From assembly GCA_009728235.1 (NCBI GenBank), contig WNZI01000005.1, forward strand, positions 62,001-126,000: a stretch of DNA of 64,000 nt, given 5' to 3'. The notes beneath the pieces were generated by a model. It searched no databases. It was not told the DNA's origin and was given only the letters and a program-made list of their open reading frames with translations. Of the stretch, positions 18,554 through 27,822 are shown in pieces. Both the position numbers and the translations under genes were made by a program. Numbering within the stretch: position 1 is the first letter of the stretch; each line of letters opens with the position of its first letter. The stretch comes from Vibrio cholerae (lineage in GTDB: Bacteria > Actinomycetota > Actinomycetes > Actinomycetales > Micrococcaceae).

Positions 18554-19026
18554 CAGGCTCCTCCGGACCTGCTACCCGCCGCTTCAGGTCCGGTGCCCTG
18601 GACGGAACCTGATGCCTCGCCGCCGGGACCACGGGTGCGGAGATGCACCTGGAGTTCGAGGATGATGGCCAGTTGCTGCTCGCTGAGCTGGATGAGGCGG
18701 TCGATCTCCTGCTTGGCAGCCGTGTCGGTCTCGAAGTCGTGCAGTGCCATGGCCGCGCTGATGCCGTCCTGCCGCTTGGCTGCGATCAGCAGGATGGCCC
18801 CCTGCAACCCGGCGAGCATCGACAGCCCGAGGTTGAGCAGGATGTACGGATAGGGATCCCAGGAACTGTTCGCGAGGAACAGGGTGTTGATCAGTGCCCA
18901 CAGGACCATCAGCGAGATGAGGACGGCGATGAAGGGCCAGCTCCCCATGCCGTTGCGCATCACGTCGGCCGCCCGCTGCCCGAAGGTCAGGTCCTCCAGG
19001 TGCGCCGAGTGCCAGGTCCGGTGCAC
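18550..19026 (-). CDS. DUF1003 domain-containing membrane protein
   Basis: About 158 residues from a GTG at 19026, chosen because AGGAAG lies six bases upstream and HSAHLEDLTFGQRAADVM starts the family region just inside. Two membrane segments (FIAVLISLMVLWALINTLFL and 'YILLNLGLSMLAGLQGAILL') are followed by KRQDGISAAMALHDFETD and a helical tail, the DUF1003 pattern. The frame stays open upstream to 19389 without a convincing start, so the true N-terminus is uncertain. Function unknown. It is divergent from phosphoketolase with a shared DosR-like site. Confidence 0.8.
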   Translation of the reverse strand: MHRTWHSAHLEDLTFGQRAADVMRNGMGSWPFIAVLISLMVLWALINTLFLANSSWDPYPYILLNLGLSMLAGLQGAILLIAAKRQDGISAAMALHDFETDTAAKQEIDRLIQLSEQQLAIILELQVHLRTRGPGGEASGSVQGTGPEAAGSRSGGAC

Positions 19027-19231
19027 CCGGGGCTTCCTGACCCGGTCCGTGGTGCGGGTCCTCCTACTGATGACCGCTCCTGTTCGCGGCAGCCCGGCCC
19101 AGGGGGCGGACAGCGGGTGGGACGGCGGAACGGCGGGGGTGGTGCGCGGGCATCGGGATTCGTCCTCCTCGGGACCCCGTACCTCGGAGACCTCACATCC
19201 TGATCGTTCCCGCGTGCCGGTCCACGGGCTA

Positions 19232-19245
19232 GGGCCTTTCGGCCC
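19232..19245 (+). promoter_or_regulatory. DosR-box-like site (site e)
   Basis: GGGCCTTTCGGCCC, preceded by CTA, between the divergent DUF1003 and phosphoketolase genes; five-base perfect arms around TTTC. It also resembles a terminator stem, but no T run follows. Confidence 0.5.
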
Positions 19246-19403
19246 CTCACCCGGGGGGCAGGGATGCCGCGGCCGGTCGGCTGCATGCCGGCACCGGGAC
19301 ATTCGTGACGGTCCCTGATGCAGGACCAACGGCCCTGTCCGCCGGGGGATGGAACCGGGACAGTGGGCGTAGCCCGATGTCCCGACCACTGGATGAGAAC
19401 CCC

Positions 19404-21812
19404 ATGACCGACGTCAGCGTCTCCCTCGCCCGCATGTCAGCCGACGTCCTCGATGCCTCCCAGCTGGAGCGCATCCACGCGTGGTGGCGGGCTGCGAACT
19501 ACCTCTCCGTCGGACAGATCTACCTGATGGACAACCCGCTGCTGCGCGAACCGCTGCAGCCGGAGCACATCAAGCCACGGCTGCTGGGCCACTGGGGAAC
19601 CACTCCGGGCCTGAACTTCATCTACGCGCACCTCAACCGCGCGATCATGGAGCGCGACCTCGACATGATGTACATCATGGGTCCCGGACATGGTGGGCCC
19701 GGCCCGGTGGCGGCCGCCTGGCTGGAGGGCACCTACAGCGAGACGTATCCGGAGATCAGCTCCGATGAGACCGGCATGAAGCGCCTCTTCCGCCAATTTT
19801 CCTTCCCCGGCGGTATCCCGAGCCACGTCGCACCGCAGACACCCGGATCGATCCACGAGGGCGGTGAGCTCGGTTACGCCCTGTCCCACGCCTACGGTGC
19901 CGCCTTCGACAACCCCGACCTCATCGTCGCCGCCGTCATCGGCGACGGCGAAGCGGAGACCGGACCGCTGGCCGCGAGCTGGCACTCCAACAAGTTCGTC
20001 GACCCGGCTCGGGACGGGGCGGTGCTGCCCATCCTCCACCTCAACGGCTTCAAGATCGCCAACCCCACTGTTCTGGACCGGATCGACCGCGACGAGCTCG
20101 ACGCCCTCCTGCGTGGTTACGGGCACACGCCGTTCTATGTGGAAGGAAGCGATCCGGAGCGGATGCACCAGGACTTCGCCCGCGCACTCGACGCCTGCGT
20201 GGACGAGATCCGGGAGATCACGCGCCGGGCGCGGGAGGACGGGGCAACGGACAGGCCCCGCTGGCCGATGATCGTGCTGCGCTCTCCCAAGGGGTGGACG
20301 GGTCCCGCCGAGGTCGACGGCCTGAAGATCGAGGGGAGCTGGCGTTCGCACCAGGTGCCCTTCACGCGGGCTCGGGAGGACGAGAGCCACCGCGCCGTGC
20401 TGGAGGAGTGGCTGCGGAGCTACCGCCCCGAGGAACTGTTCGACGAGTCCGGGGCGCCGGTCGAGGCGATCCGCGCGTTGCATCCCGTGGGGGAGCGACG
20501 CATGAGCGCCACTCCGCACGCCAATGGAGGCGTGCTGCTCCGCGACCTCGAGATGCCGGACTTCCGGGACTACGCGGTTCCCGTCGTCGAACCGGGAACC
20601 GGAGCGGTGGAATCCACCCGGGTGCTCGGTTCCTTCCTGCGGGACGTCATGGCGTCCAACATGGACAACTTCAGGGTCTTCGCCCCGGATGAGAACAACT
20701 CGAACCGTCTCGGAGCAGTCCTGGAGGCGACGGACCGTGCCTGGAACGCGCGCACCGTCCCGGAGGACGACCATCTGGCCCGTGATGGCCGCGTCATGGA
20801 GATCCTGTCCGAACACACCTGCCAGGGCTGGCTGGAGGGGTACCTGCTCTCGGGCCGGCACGGGGTGTTCTCCTGCTACGAGGCATTCGTCCACATCGTC
20901 GACTCGATGTTCAACCAGCACGCCAAGTGGCTGACCACCGCCAACACCATCCCGTGGCGCAGGCCCGTCGCCTCCCTGAACTATCTCCTCACCTCGCACG
21001 TCTGGCGCCAGGACAACAACGGGCTCTCCCACCAGGATCCGGGGTTCATCGACCACGTCGTCAACAAGAAGGCGGACGTGACCCGCGTCTACCTGCCACC
21101 CGATGCGAACACGCTGCTCTCCGTCACCGATCACTGTCTGCGGAGTCGTCAGTACGTCAACGTCATCGTCGCGGGGAAGCAGCCGGAGCTGCAGTACCTG
21201 GACATGGCGCAGGCCGTCATCCACTGCACCAAGGGCATCGGTATCTGGGACTGGGCCAGCACCGACGTCGATGCCGAACCGGACGTCGTCATGGCGTGCG
21301 CGGGGGACGTCCCGACCATGGAGACCCTCGCCGCCGTCGACATCCTGCGGCGCCGCTTCCCCCAGCTGAAGATCAGGGTGGTGAACGTCGTCGACCTGAT
21401 GCGCCTGCAGGACCGGACCCAGCACTCGCACGGCCTGGCCGGGCAGGACTTCGATGCCCTGTTCACCACCGACAAGCCGGTGATCTTCGCCTACCACGGG
21501 TATCCATGGCTCATCCATCGGCTTACCTACCGACACACCAACCACGACAACTTCCATGTCCACGGTTACCGCGAGGAAGGCACGACCACGACGCCCTTCG
21601 ACATGTGCGTGCTGAACGGGATCGACCGGTACACCCTCGCCATCGATGCCATCGACCAGATCCCCGGGCTGGCGGACGTCTCCGCACATGTGCGGGAGGA
21701 ACTGAAGGACAAGCTGATCGAGCACCGTCGGTACATCCGGATCCATGGGGAGGACATGCCGGAGATCAGCAACTGGCAGTGGAGTGCGGCACCTGGACCG
21801 GCCACCGACTGA
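19404..21812 (+). CDS. xfp: Xylulose-5-phosphate/fructose-6-phosphate phosphoketolase
   Basis: Thiamine-diphosphate enzyme that splits xylulose-5-P or fructose-6-P with phosphate into acetyl-P plus glyceraldehyde-3-P or erythrose-4-P. The 802-residue length is normal. Motifs include '[17 protein letters not shown]', [20 protein letters not shown] and the ThDP-binding [23 protein letters not shown] 19404 places the protein start at the family-typical distance; in-frame starts at 19305 and 19377 are upstream alternatives. Acetyl-P gives ATP through acetate kinase, which fits a fermentative or low-oxygen role suggested by the DosR-like site upstream. Confidence 0.95.
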   Translation: MTDVSVSLARMSADVLDASQLERIHAWWRAANYLSVGQIYLMDNPLLREPLQPEHIKPRLLGHWGTTPGLNFIYAHLNRAIMERDLDMMYIMGPGHGGPGPVAAAWLEGTYSETYPEISSDETGMKRLFRQFSFPGGIPSHVAPQTPGSIHEGGELGYALSHAYGAAFDNPDLIVAAVIGDGEAETGPLAASWHSNKFVDPARDGAVLPILHLNGFKIANPTVLDRIDRDELDALLRGYGHTPFYVEGSDPERMHQDFARALDACVDEIREITRRAREDGATDRPRWPMIVLRSPKGWTGPAEVDGLKIEGSWRSHQVPFTRAREDESHRAVLEEWLRSYRPEELFDESGAPVEAIRALHPVGERRMSATPHANGGVLLRDLEMPDFRDYAVPVVEPGTGAVESTRVLGSFLRDVMASNMDNFRVFAPDENNSNRLGAVLEATDRAWNARTVPEDDHLARDGRVMEILSEHTCQGWLEGYLLSGRHGVFSCYEAFVHIVDSMFNQHAKWLTTANTIPWRRPVASLNYLLTSHVWRQDNNGLSHQDPGFIDHVVNKKADVTRVYLPPDANTLLSVTDHCLRSRQYVNVIVAGKQPELQYLDMAQAVIHCTKGIGIWDWASTDVDAEPDVVMACAGDVPTMETLAAVDILRRRFPQLKIRVVNVVDLMRLQDRTQHSHGLAGQDFDALFTTDKPVIFAYHGYPWLIHRLTYRHTNHDNFHVHGYREEGTTTTPFDMCVLNGIDRYTLAIDAIDQIPGLADVSAHVREELKDKLIEHRRYIRIHGEDMPEISNWQWSAAPGPATD

Positions 21813-21866
21813 GGCCTGAGCTGAAGGGCCGCAGCCGCCAGTCCCACGGCGACTGCCGATGCGTTT

Positions 21867-21889
21867 GTGCAAATGTTGCACCTGCGCAA
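21867..21889 (+). promoter_or_regulatory. TetR operator candidate upstream of regulator-exporter pair
   Basis: Perfect palindrome GTGCAAATGTTGCAC (21867-21881) followed by a third half-site GCGCAA (21884-21889), which with TTGCAC makes a second, imperfect palindrome. It ends 10 bases before the TetR start, so the repressor probably controls its own operon here. Confidence 0.6.
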
Positions 21890-21899
21890 GAATATCGGG

Positions 21900-22526
21900 A
21901 TGACCGAAACAGCCCTGCCGTCGCTGCGTGAGCGCCAGAAAGCGGAAACGCGGGTGACCCTCCACGAGGCGGCGGTCGCGTGCGTCCTCGAGCGGGGGCT
22001 CGAACTCGCCACCATCGAAGCGATCACCGGCCGCGCAGGGGTGTCGCAGCGCACCTTCTTCAACTACTTCCCGTCCAAGGAAGATGCCGTGCTCGGCCTG
22101 CGGGCGCCCGTGCTGGACCCCGCCCTGCTCGAGGGCTTCTCGTTCGAGGAGGACGTGCTGGGGCAGGTGTCACGCCTCCTGCTGGCGGTGGCGGGCAGCG
22201 CGCACGAGGGCGTCGACCAGGTTCGACGTCGGGAGCTGACGCGTCAGTACCCCCACCTGATCCACCGGGTCATCGAGCGGATGAACGAGGCCGAGGACCT
22301 GGTCCGCATCGCGCTCGCCGAACTCCTGGCCGAGAGCCCGCAGTGGTCCTCGTCGATCGCTAGGCACGACCTCGACGACGTCGCCCGGGTCATCGTCATG
22401 ACGGCCAACATCCCCCTGCGCTTCACGGTGGCAGCCGGCACCTACCGACCGGCCACGGGTCTTGCGCCGGACGATCTCACACCCGCGCTCGACCTGTTCC
22501 ACGCCGTCCAGAGGAGACTTTCATGA
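21900..22526 (+). CDS. TetR/AcrR family transcriptional regulator
   Basis: A 208-residue regulator with the N-terminal DNA-binding domain at about residues 12-58 (LRERQKAETRVTLHEAAVAC, then GRAGVSQRTFFNYFPSKEDA). The C-terminal domain is helical and variable as usual. ATG 21900 is preferred to an upstream ATG at 21867 because the latter lies inside the operator palindrome. The stop overlaps the exporter start (ATGA at 22523-22526), so it very likely represses that exporter. Confidence 0.88.
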   Translation: MTETALPSLRERQKAETRVTLHEAAVACVLERGLELATIEAITGRAGVSQRTFFNYFPSKEDAVLGLRAPVLDPALLEGFSFEEDVLGQVSRLLLAVAGSAHEGVDQVRRRELTRQYPHLIHRVIERMNEAEDLVRIALAELLAESPQWSSSIARHDLDDVARVIVMTANIPLRFTVAAGTYRPATGLAPDDLTPALDLFHAVQRRLS

Positions 22527-24154
22527 AGACAGCTGTTGTCCCCACCGCGGCACCGACCGAAGGGAAGCGGCACCTGGTGCTGCTCTTCATCGGGCTGATG
22601 CTCTCGATGCTCCTGGCCGCCCTGAACCAGACGGTCCTCAGCACGGCGCTCCCGACGATCGTCGGTGAACTCAACGGGGTGGACAACATGCTGTGGGTCA
22701 TCACGGCGTTCATCCTCGCCTCGACCATCACCATGCCCATCTACGGCAAGCTCGGGGACCTGATGGGACGGCGGGCGCTGCTGATGGCCGCCATCGTGCT
22801 GTTCATGATCGGGTCCGTCGTGGGCGCGCTGGCCAATGACATGGCAGTCCTCATCACCGCCCGCGTGATCCAGGGACTCGGTGGCGGCGGTCTCATGATC
22901 CTGTCGCAGGCCGTCATCGCCGACGTCGTTCCTGCCCGTGAACGCGGGAAGTACATGGGGATGATGGGCGGGGTCTTCGCCGTCGCCTCGGTGGCCGGCC
23001 CCCTCCTGGGTGGCTGGTTCACCGAGGGTCCGGGCTGGCGCTGGGTGTTCTGGATCAACATCCCGCTGGGGCTGCTGGCGCTGGCGGGGGCCGTCTTCTT
23101 CCTGAAGTTGCCCAAGCGCTCCGGCAGGCCGCGCCTCGATCTCGGCGGCATGGTGCTGCTGGCCATCGCGACGACGGGCCTGGTCCTGTTCGCGACCTGG
23201 GGTGGCAGCAAGTACGAGTGGACGGACCCAATCATCCTGGGGCTCGTAGCGGTCACCGTCCTGAGCTCGGTGGCGTTCGTCGTCGTCGAGCGCAGGACGG
23301 CGGAGCCGATCATCCCGTTGCACCTCTTCCGGGACCTGAACTTCAATCTCGCCACGATCGCGGGCCTGTTCATCGGTGTGGCCATGTTCGGTGCCATCGG
23401 CTACCTGCCGACCTACCTGCAGATGACCTTCAGGGTCGACGCCACGACGTCCGGCTTGCTGATGATCCCGATGATGGGCGCTCTCCTGGTGGCCTCGGTG
23501 GTCTCCGGGGTGCTCGTCAGCCGGACCGGACGCTACAAGTGGATGCCCATCGCGGGCGGCCTCCTGGTCGCGGTCGCCCTGTCGATGCTCTCCACCCTGA
23601 ATCCCGCTTCGCCCCTGTGGGAGATGTGCGCCTACCTGGCGATCATGGGGCTCGGCCTGGGCCTGAGCATGCAGATCATGGTGCTGATCGTTCAGAACTC
23701 CTTCCCGCTGCGCGAGGTGGGAACCGCCACCGCGTCGAACAACTTCTTCCGCCAGATCGGCGCCACGCTCGGGTCCGCGGTGGTCGGGAGCCTCTTCGCG
23801 AGCCGCCTGACCGGACTGCTGCTGGAGCGGCTGCCCGAGGCTGCGACGCAGGGTGGAATGGGCACGGGCGCCAACTCCCTGACGCCGGCCCTGGTCGCCG
23901 GACTGCCGGCACCGATCAAGGAAGCCGTCATCTCCTCCTACAACGACGCGCTGACGCCGATCTTCGTCTGGATGGTTCCCCTGGCACTGCTCGCCTCGGT
24001 GCTGATGTGCTTCGTGAAGGAGAAGCCCCTCGCCACCGTGATCGAGAAGGATGTGACCACGGAATCGCTGGCGGAGGGCAATCTCCTGATCTCCTCCGGC
24101 ACGGACTCGTCCGTCTCCGACTCGTCCGTCTCCGCGAGCAGCCGCACGCGCTGA
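22523..24154 (+). CDS. MFS drug exporter, DHA2/EmrB-QacA type (14 TM)
   Basis: Inner-membrane proton-driven exporter of 543 residues with about 14 membrane segments. DHA2 marks are motif D1 near LNQTVLSTALPTIVGEL, motif A GKLGDLMGRRALL and motif C 'GGVFAVASVAGPLLGGWFTE', followed by the WRWVFWINIPLG segment. The Ser-rich C-terminus (TDSSVSDSSVSASS) is cytosolic. The gene is coupled to the TetR regulator. Substrate probably toxic compounds or antibiotics; not predictable further. Confidence 0.92.
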   Translation: MKTAVVPTAAPTEGKRHLVLLFIGLMLSMLLAALNQTVLSTALPTIVGELNGVDNMLWVITAFILASTITMPIYGKLGDLMGRRALLMAAIVLFMIGSVVGALANDMAVLITARVIQGLGGGGLMILSQAVIADVVPARERGKYMGMMGGVFAVASVAGPLLGGWFTEGPGWRWVFWINIPLGLLALAGAVFFLKLPKRSGRPRLDLGGMVLLAIATTGLVLFATWGGSKYEWTDPIILGLVAVTVLSSVAFVVVERRTAEPIIPLHLFRDLNFNLATIAGLFIGVAMFGAIGYLPTYLQMTFRVDATTSGLLMIPMMGALLVASVVSGVLVSRTGRYKWMPIAGGLLVAVALSMLSTLNPASPLWEMCAYLAIMGLGLGLSMQIMVLIVQNSFPLREVGTATASNNFFRQIGATLGSAVVGSLFASRLTGLLLERLPEAATQGGMGTGANSLTPALVAGLPAPIKEAVISSYNDALTPIFVWMVPLALLASVLMCFVKEKPLATVIEKDVTTESLAEGNLLISSGTDSSVSDSSVSASSRTR

Positions 24155-24189
24155 CCGGAGGCAGGGCGGCCGGTTCCCCGCAGCGGCGC

Positions 24190-25461
24190 TCAGCTTCCGC
24201 GAAGGGCCGCGACGGGTTCGATGCGTGTCGCCTTGCGGGCGGGGAAGCTCCCGGCAACGAGCCCCACGAGCGCTCCGAGGAGGGCTCCGCCGACGGCGAC
24301 GAGCGGACTGGTGACGGGCGTCCACTGCTGCGAGAGCGAGATGGCGATCACGGCGAACACGCCCGTGGTGGCACCGAGGAGTCCCCCCAGCAGTCCGATG
24401 ACCACGGACTCGGTGACGAACTGGGTCGCGATCTGGCGACGCGTGGCGCCGATGGCACGCCGCAGGCCTATCTCCCCCGTGCGCTCCATGACCGAGAGCA
24501 TGGTCACGTTCGCGATACCGACGCCTCCGGCGAGGAGTACGACGACGGACAGCACCACGAAGATGAGGTTCACGTCGGCCTGGACGTTCTCGGCGAGGGC
24601 GGACCGGCCCTGGGGGGCCGTGACGTCGATGGTGTCGGGAGCATCGGGTGCCAGGGCGAGGGTGGCCTGCTCCGCGATCTGTGGGCCGGCGCCGATCACG
24701 ATGCGCGCCTGTACGTCTCCGGGAGTGGTCAGGCCGAAGTCGGAGCGTGCCGCGCCGGTGGAGATGACGACGCTGTCGAGGAGTTCCGCGCGTTGCTGGA
24801 CGTCGCCGAACACTCCGACGACGGCGTAGGGGAGCCCGTCGATGAAGATCGAGGGTTGGGAGTCCACGCGGGTGATGCCCAGGCGGTCCGCGAGCCGTTC
24901 GCCGAGGACGGCGACGCGGTCGTGGCGCTCGTCGTGCCCGGCATCGAAGAGACGGCCGTACCGGACAGTACCTTCGACGGCGTCGATGAGTCCGGCGGAG
25001 GTGGCGAAGATCCGCGGCGGGGCGTTGCTGGGAGCCGAGGGGTCGTTGACGGGTACGGCGGTCACCGTGCCGCCGGTGGGCAAGGTCACCTCGGTGATGA
25101 GTGCGGCCTGTTCGATCCCGGCGAGGCGTTCCATGCGGTCGACCGCGTCCCACGGCAGCCTGCTGGTGGCCACGCTGTTCCCCTCGGCGTTCTGCGCCTG
25201 GGCGGGGGTGGCGACGATCTGGGTCGCGGCGAAGGCGTCGAACTGCTTGCTGAGCTGACCGGCGGTGGTCTGGGCGAAGCCGATCGTCGCCACGAGGGCC
25301 CCGATGCCGAGGATGGTCCCTGCGAGGGTCATCAGCAGCCGGCCGGGCCGGGTACCGAGGTCGGACGTCGCCTCGATGAGCAGGTCCACGAAGCCGAAGC
25401 GGTCCGCTGCGGGCACGGGCTGGAGCAGGTCCCGAAGCTGCGGGTCATCAGCATTCGGCAA
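24190..25461 (-). CDS. MacB-type ABC transporter permease
   Basis: A 423-residue membrane protein of the MacB/FtsX type. After a cytosolic start there is one membrane segment (LLMTLAGTILGIGALVATIG), a large extracytoplasmic domain (about 75-290), then three C-terminal segments starting at IFVVLSVVVLLAGGVGIANV. The cytoplasmic loop MLSVMERTGEIGLRRAIGAT is the family's coupling motif. It is 85 bases behind the ATPase gene, the wider gap suggesting the start could lie slightly upstream of ATG 25461. It works with the ATPase, adaptor and lipoprotein encoded just before it. Confidence 0.88.
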   Translation of the reverse strand: MPNADDPQLRDLLQPVPAADRFGFVDLLIEATSDLGTRPGRLLMTLAGTILGIGALVATIGFAQTTAGQLSKQFDAFAATQIVATPAQAQNAEGNSVATSRLPWDAVDRMERLAGIEQAALITEVTLPTGGTVTAVPVNDPSAPSNAPPRIFATSAGLIDAVEGTVRYGRLFDAGHDERHDRVAVLGERLADRLGITRVDSQPSIFIDGLPYAVVGVFGDVQQRAELLDSVVISTGAARSDFGLTTPGDVQARIVIGAGPQIAEQATLALAPDAPDTIDVTAPQGRSALAENVQADVNLIFVVLSVVVLLAGGVGIANVTMLSVMERTGEIGLRRAIGATRRQIATQFVTESVVIGLLGGLLGATTGVFAVIAISLSQQWTPVTSPLVAVGGALLGALVGLVAGSFPARKATRIEPVAALRGS

Positions 25462-25546
25462 CGAATCCGGCAGGGTGTCGGTCGCGTCCCGGCCGCTCCG
25501 GCGTCGGGGGTAGCGCTGTCAGGGCGTTGTCTCGACCGGCGTCCGT

Positions 25547-26224
25547 TCATGAGGTGGTGCTCACCCGTCCGTCGGCGATTCGGACGCTGGAGGGCGCCCG
25601 CCGGGCCACGGCCTGGTCGTGCGTGATGATGATGAGTGCGAGGCCGTCGGTGACGAGTTCCTCGAACAATTCCATGACGTCGGTGGTGGTGCCCCCGTCG
25701 AGGTTGCCGGTGGGTTCGTCGGCCAGGAGCAGGCTGGGCCGGGTGACGACGGCGCGGGCGACGGCCACGCGCTGGCGCTCACCGCCGGAGAGGGTGCCGG
25801 GCAGGAAGTCGATGCGATGACCGAGACCCACCCGCTCGAGGGCCTCACGAGCCCGGTCCTCACGTTCCGCCCGCGGTGTCCCGCTGTAGAGCATGGGCAT
25901 CAGAACGTTCTCCAGGACCGAACGCCGGGGCATCAGGTGGAACGCCTGGAACACGAACCCGATGCGCTGGGCCCGGACGGCGGCCCGCGTGTCCTCGTCG
26001 AGGGCGCCCGTGAGATGACCGGCGAGTCGGTACTCGCCGACACTGGGCCGGTCCAGCAGCCCCAGGATGTTCAGCATGGTCGACTTCCCGGATCCGCTGG
26101 GGCCGACGATCGACACATAGTCGCCGTCCTGCACCGTGAGGTTGATGCCCTTCAGCGCCTGCACCTCGGGCGGTCCCGGGAAGGACCGCGTGACGTCGCG
26201 CAGTTCGACGAGCGGAGTGCTCAT
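25547..26224 (-). CDS. ABC transporter ATP-binding protein (MacB/LolD type)
   Basis: A 225-residue ATPase with Walker A GPSGSGKST, Q loop FVFQAFHLMPRRSVLENV, signature LSGGERQR, Walker B LLLADEPTGNLD and switch His in IITHDQ. These are the marks of the MacB/LolD class, which drives FtsX-like permeases by mechanotransmission. Its ATG overlaps the adaptor stop by four bases (26221-26224). Confidence 0.93.
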   Translation of the reverse strand: MSTPLVELRDVTRSFPGPPEVQALKGINLTVQDGDYVSIVGPSGSGKSTMLNILGLLDRPSVGEYRLAGHLTGALDEDTRAAVRAQRIGFVFQAFHLMPRRSVLENVLMPMLYSGTPRAEREDRAREALERVGLGHRIDFLPGTLSGGERQRVAVARAVVTRPSLLLADEPTGNLDGGTTTDVMELFEELVTDGLALIIITHDQAVARRAPSSVRIADGRVSTTS

Positions 26225-27822
26225 CGACCGACCACAACGAGGTCGCCCTCGGCGAGCTCACCTTCGAGGGGGGTGATCTCCACCGCACCCGGCGTCGCGA
26301 GCCCGCTGCGCACGACGACGAGGCGCGTCGTCGTCTCGTCCCCCGACCGGGGGTCTCCTTCGGTGACTTCCACGCGGGTCTCGCCGCCCGGCCCGGCACT
26401 CAATGCCGCATACGGCACCGAGAGGACCTCGCCGTCGGTCGCGCCGACGGCGATCGAGACGCGGACGTTGGAGCCCTGGAGTTCCTGGATCTGCTCCGGG
26501 GTGAGCGGCTCGGGCTGCAGCTCGATCGTCCACCGCTGCGATTCCCCCTCGCCGGGTGCCAGCGCCTTGATGGTGGCTTCGTGCGGCGTGCCGTCGGGGA
26601 GCTCGAAGGTGGCCTTGTCGTCGACCTTGAGCAGACGGGCGTCGGCTTCTGCCGCGGAACCTGTGAGTCCCAGGGTGGCACCGGACACGGTCATGGCCGG
26701 GCCTTCGAGGATTGAACCGCGCTGCGCCGTGACGGCATCCACGCGGCGTGGCAGCTCGGTCAGGTACAACACCTCACCTGCGGGCAGGGCCGGCAGGGCG
26801 GCCTGCTCGGCGCGGGCCAATTCCTCCTGCGCCTGGGTGAGCTGGGTCGCCGCGACGTCGACGGCGGCGCGCTGTGGCGCATCGGTGCGGTCGGAACCGA
26901 GCTCCTGCCGGCGCAGCTCGGCGAGCCGGAGGGCGTCGGCCAGAGTTCCGATCTGCAGAGGATCCTGCGGGTCGGCGTTCTGTGCCGCAGCGAGTTCGCG
27001 GCGCGCCCCCGCCACCGCGTTGTCGGCTTCCAGGATCTCCACGGCCGTCGCCCCGACCGGGGTCGTCGCGAGGTCGCTCTGTGCCGTGGCCAGACCCTGT
27101 TCCGCTGTGCGGACCGATTCCCGAGCGGCCACCAGGGCTTCCTCGCTGCCTTCCTCCGCAGCCGGAGCCGCGTAGCCTGCGTTCGAGTAGAGGGTCGCGA
27201 CGGCGTTGGCCGCCTCGACGCCGAAGACCGGATCGGCCGGGTCACCGGCGTCGATGCCGATCGTCCTGACCGCGGTCTTGAACTGGACCACGTCGGGACC
27301 GGTCAGGCCGACCTGCAGGGTGCGGTATCCCGGTAGTTCGCCCGGCAGGACGATGACCGGGCGGCCGGCGACCTCGAGCGCGATCGACAGGGCCTTCAGC
27401 TCGGTGCCTTCCTCCGGCACCTGGCCCGTCACGACTGCCGCACCGGAGATGGACGACGTGTCGATCCGTACCTCCACCGGGTCCGCGTAGGCGACCTCGC
27501 CGCGGATGGTCACGTCATTGCTGAGCTGTCCGAACTCCACCGGTACGGTCACCAGGCCGGCAGCCGGTGGTTCGGCATCGGCCGCGGCGTCCGCCGGAGA
27601 CACCAGGAACCGGCCGAGCAGCAGGCCCGCGACCAGACTCAGGACCGCGGCGGCCGCCACGATCCACAGGGTGCGGTTGCGCGTGAACACCGCAGCCATA
27701 CCGGCCGATGCGGACCTCCGTGCCGGAGGGTCCTCCTGCTCGCCGTCCGGATCCAGGACCAGGTCGAGGCCCTCGGTGTCCGCCTGGTGCTCGGTGGAGC
27801 GGTCGCGTCGGAACGGTGCCAC
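26221..27822 (-). CDS. Efflux periplasmic-adaptor-like protein with peptidoglycan-binding domain
   Basis: A 533-residue protein with one N-terminal membrane anchor (WIVAAAAVLSLVAGLLLGRF, about residues 53-72). Outside it has a lipoyl-type half-motif and a PG_binding_1 domain (PGYRTLQVGLTGPDVVQFKT to LYSNAGY). A long helical hairpin rich in Ala/Glu/Gln and C-terminal beta-barrel domains ending LAEGDLVVVGR complete it. This layout is seen in actinobacterial adaptors partnered with MacB-type ABC exporters; in a Gram-positive wall the PG-binding domain may hold the complex against murein. GTG 27822 directly follows the stop of the lipoprotein gene. Confidence 0.85.
   Translation of the reverse strand: MAPFRRDRSTEHQADTEGLDLVLDPDGEQEDPPARRSASAGMAAVFTRNRTLWIVAAAAVLSLVAGLLLGRFLVSPADAAADAEPPAAGLVTVPVEFGQLSNDVTIRGEVAYADPVEVRIDTSSISGAAVVTGQVPEEGTELKALSIALEVAGRPVIVLPGELPGYRTLQVGLTGPDVVQFKTAVRTIGIDAGDPADPVFGVEAANAVATLYSNAGYAAPAAEEGSEEALVAARESVRTAEQGLATAQSDLATTPVGATAVEILEADNAVAGARRELAAAQNADPQDPLQIGTLADALRLAELRRQELGSDRTDAPQRAAVDVAATQLTQAQEELARAEQAALPALPAGEVLYLTELPRRVDAVTAQRGSILEGPAMTVSGATLGLTGSAAEADARLLKVDDKATFELPDGTPHEATIKALAPGEGESQRWTIELQPEPLTPEQIQELQGSNVRVSIAVGATDGEVLSVPYAALSAGPGGETRVEVTEGDPRSGDETTTRLVVVRSGLATPGAVEITPLEGELAEGDLVVVGR

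Noticed and set aside
19232-19245. GGGCCTTTCGGCCC as a transcription terminator
   Set aside because: It lies upstream of both divergent genes and has no T run; a regulatory site fits better.
19437-21965. 842-codon open frame opposite phosphoketolase
   Set aside because: High GC leaves long antisense frames open; the plus-strand protein matches a known enzyme over its full length.
26221-27822. Adaptor as a true RND (HlyD/AcrA) pump component
   Set aside because: No RND pump gene is near; the adjacent partners are a MacB-type ATPase and permease.
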